DNA of 6,590 bases from an uncultured Oscillospiraceae bacterium (lineage in GTDB: Bacteria; Bacillota; Clostridia; Oscillospirales; Oscillospiraceae): positions 1 through 6,590 of the forward strand of contig CAADUV010000142.1 of NCBI GenBank assembly GCA_900752305.1. Reading direction: 5' to 3'. Shown in pieces: positions 5,396 through 6,590 of this stretch. Each line of letters begins with the position of its first letter. The stretch's first letter is position 1. The translations under genes were made by a program, and so were the position numbers. The notes beneath the pieces are model-generated. The model worked only from the letters and a program-made list of their open reading frames with translations. It ran no database searches and was not told where the DNA came from.

Positions 5396-6469
5396 ATGAA
5401 GTTCAAAATTGCAGTTATTCCCGGCGATGGCATCGGCCCTGAGATCGTCGCGGCGGCACAGAACGTGATGGAAGGCATCTCTGAAAAGTTCGGCCATGAA
5501 TTTGAATATGAAGAAGTCCTGCTGGGCGGCGTGGCAACCGACGCCTGCGGCAAGAGCTACCCCGACGGCACCGCAGAGCGCTGTAAGGCCTGTGATGCCG
5601 TGCTGCTGGGCGCAGTGGGCACCCCCAAGTACGGCAGCGACAAGCCCGCAGAACAGCGTCCTGAGACCGCTCTGCTGGCCATCCGCAAGGATCTGGGTCT
5701 GTTCGTCAACCTCCGTCCCGCCATGCTCCGTCCCGCTCTGGTGGATACCTGCCCCCTGCGGAAGGAGACGGCAGAAAAGGGCATCGACCTCATCATCTGC
5801 CGCGAGCTGACCGGCGGCGTGTACTTCGGCAAGCGGGATCGCTATCAGACCGAGGACCGGGGCGAGGAAGCCACCGACCTGATGGCCTATTCCGAGATGG
5901 AGATCGAGCGCATCGGCCGCCAGGCTTTCGAGCTGGCACGGATGCGCCGCAAAAAGGTCACCAGCGTGGACAAGGCCAACGTCCTGGCCACCTCTCGCCT
6001 GTGGCGGGAAGTGATGCACCGGCTGGCGGCAGAGTATCCCGACGTGGAATTTGAGGATATGCTGGTGGACAACACCGCCATGCAGCTGGTCAAGAACCCC
6101 AGCCAGTTCGACGTGGTGGTCACCGAGAATATGTTCGGCGACATCCTCTCCGACGAAGCCTCCATGCTGGCAGGCTCCCTGGGCATGCTCCCCTCCGCCT
6201 CCCTGGGCGCCACCGCTCCCGGCCTGTACGAGCCGAGCCACGGCAGCGCACCTAAGTACGCGGGTCTGGACAAGGCCAACCCCATCGCCACCATCCTGTC
6301 CGTGGCCATGATGTTCAAGTATTCCCTGAACCTGCCCACTGAGGCACAGGCCATCGAGGACGCCGTGGACGCCGTCCTGGCAGAGGGCTGGCATACCTAT
6401 GACATCCCCGGCAGCGGGGAAGAGGTGGGCACCAAGAAGATGGGTCAGCTCATCCGGGAACACCTGTAA
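5396..6469 (+). CDS. leuB: 3-isopropylmalate dehydrogenase
   Basis: Oxidatively decarboxylates 3-isopropylmalate to 2-oxoisocaproate, the direct keto-acid precursor of leucine. The 357-residue length is normal. The N-terminal [10 protein letters not shown] (9-18) and the substrate arginines Arg97, Arg107 and Arg136 ([11 protein letters not shown]) are in place. So are Tyr143, Lys193 (SVDKANVL) and the metal-binding Asp225, Asp249 and Asp253 (signature [20 protein letters not shown], 245-264). Odd point: in the nucleotide loop [18 protein letters not shown] (279-296), Lys287-Tyr288 replace the Asp-Ile of typical NAD-dependent enzymes and match the Lys-Tyr of NADP-dependent isocitrate dehydrogenase. 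Cofactor preference is therefore open. Isocitrate or homoisocitrate dehydrogenase is less likely because of length, [20 protein letters not shown] and the leuCD context. GGA at 5384-5386 is nine bases before the ATG. Confidence 0.96.
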   Translation: MKFKIAVIPGDGIGPEIVAAAQNVMEGISEKFGHEFEYEEVLLGGVATDACGKSYPDGTAERCKACDAVLLGAVGTPKYGSDKPAEQRPETALLAIRKDLGLFVNLRPAMLRPALVDTCPLRKETAEKGIDLIICRELTGGVYFGKRDRYQTEDRGEEATDLMAYSEMEIERIGRQAFELARMRRKKVTSVDKANVLATSRLWREVMHRLAAEYPDVEFEDMLVDNTAMQLVKNPSQFDVVVTENMFGDILSDEASMLAGSLGMLPSASLGATAPGLYEPSHGSAPKYAGLDKANPIATILSVAMMFKYSLNLPTEAQAIEDAVDAVLAEGWHTYDIPGSGEEVGTKKMGQLIREHL

Positions 6470-6530
6470 GCGGGTCAGCTTCGGCAAAGTGACGGTATTT
6501 TGCAGGAGCGTCGCGAGAAAATTGACACGG

Positions 6531-6566
6531 AAATGCACGGCAAATACGTTTGCCGTGCATTTTTTT
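6531..6566 (+). terminator. Rho-independent terminator of leuCDB
   Basis: AAATGCACGGCAAA (6531-6544) pairs perfectly over 14 bp with TTTGCCGTGCATTT (6549-6562) around a TACG loop. The downstream strand runs into seven T (6560-6566). It lies 61 bases after the leuB stop. The bases between (6470-6530) show no gene or other recognisable element. Confidence 0.93.
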
Positions 6567-6590
6567 GATATTACGAAAATGACGGTTGAC

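Noticed and set aside
5324..6538. Open minus-strand frame of 404 codons opposite leuB
   Set aside because: Same shadow effect. It would also start inside the leuCDB terminator hairpin and has no family motif.
6522..6550. TTGACA at 6522-6527 as a -35 box
   Set aside because: The 17-bp-spaced hexamer (TACGTT) is a poor -10 and would sit inside the terminator hairpin.

Overview
The window looks like chromosome from a GC-rich anaerobic Firmicute, most likely of the Oscillospiraceae (Flavonifractor/Intestinimonas-like). This is inferred from the strong G/C preference at third codon positions, AGGAGG-type ribosome binding sites, the short split-subunit LeuC/LeuD, a DUF6273-type membrane protein with Y-x-D-A/S repeats, and the Clostridia-like 5S rRNA tail. 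No database search was possible.

Layout from left to right. Bases 1-98 hold the 3' end of a 5S rRNA and the terminator of an rRNA operon. Bases 153-900 hold a decayed C-terminal half of a MATE-family efflux transporter on the + strand, carrying one frameshift and one in-frame TGA. Converging on it with a 7-bp gap is a minus-strand Sfp-type 4'-phosphopantetheinyl transferase gene (908-1561). A strong hairpin (1580-1612) separates it from a minus-strand gene for a lysine-tailed single-pass membrane protein (1623-2786) that has its own sigma-A-type promoter. Next, also on the minus strand, is a Crp/Fnr-family regulator (2856-3512). Divergent from the regulator is a compact + strand operon, leuC-leuD-leuB (3619-6469), closed by a perfect 14-bp terminator hairpin.

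How the parts work together. LeuC and LeuD form isopropylmalate isomerase and LeuB oxidises 3-isopropylmalate, so the operon supplies the middle steps of leucine biosynthesis; leuA is not in the window. The 106-bp gap between the regulator and leuC carries a near-consensus minus-strand promoter (TTGACA, 18 bp, TACAAT) and an extended -10 for leuC with no good -35. It also carries a 16-bp Crp-like palindrome (TGTAA-N6-TAACA). This palindrome overlaps the regulator's own -10 and is centred about 41.5 bp upstream of the inferred leuC start. That is the geometry of a class II activator site that is also autorepressing. The likely reading is that the Crp/Fnr protein activates leuCDB and limits its own expression. 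This is the most interesting inference here.

A second notable point is that LeuB has Lys-Tyr where NAD-dependent isopropylmalate dehydrogenases have Asp-Ile, as in NADP-dependent isocitrate dehydrogenase. I found no CRISPR array, insertion sequence, tRNA or clearly novel multi-gene system; most of the window is ordinary chromosome.
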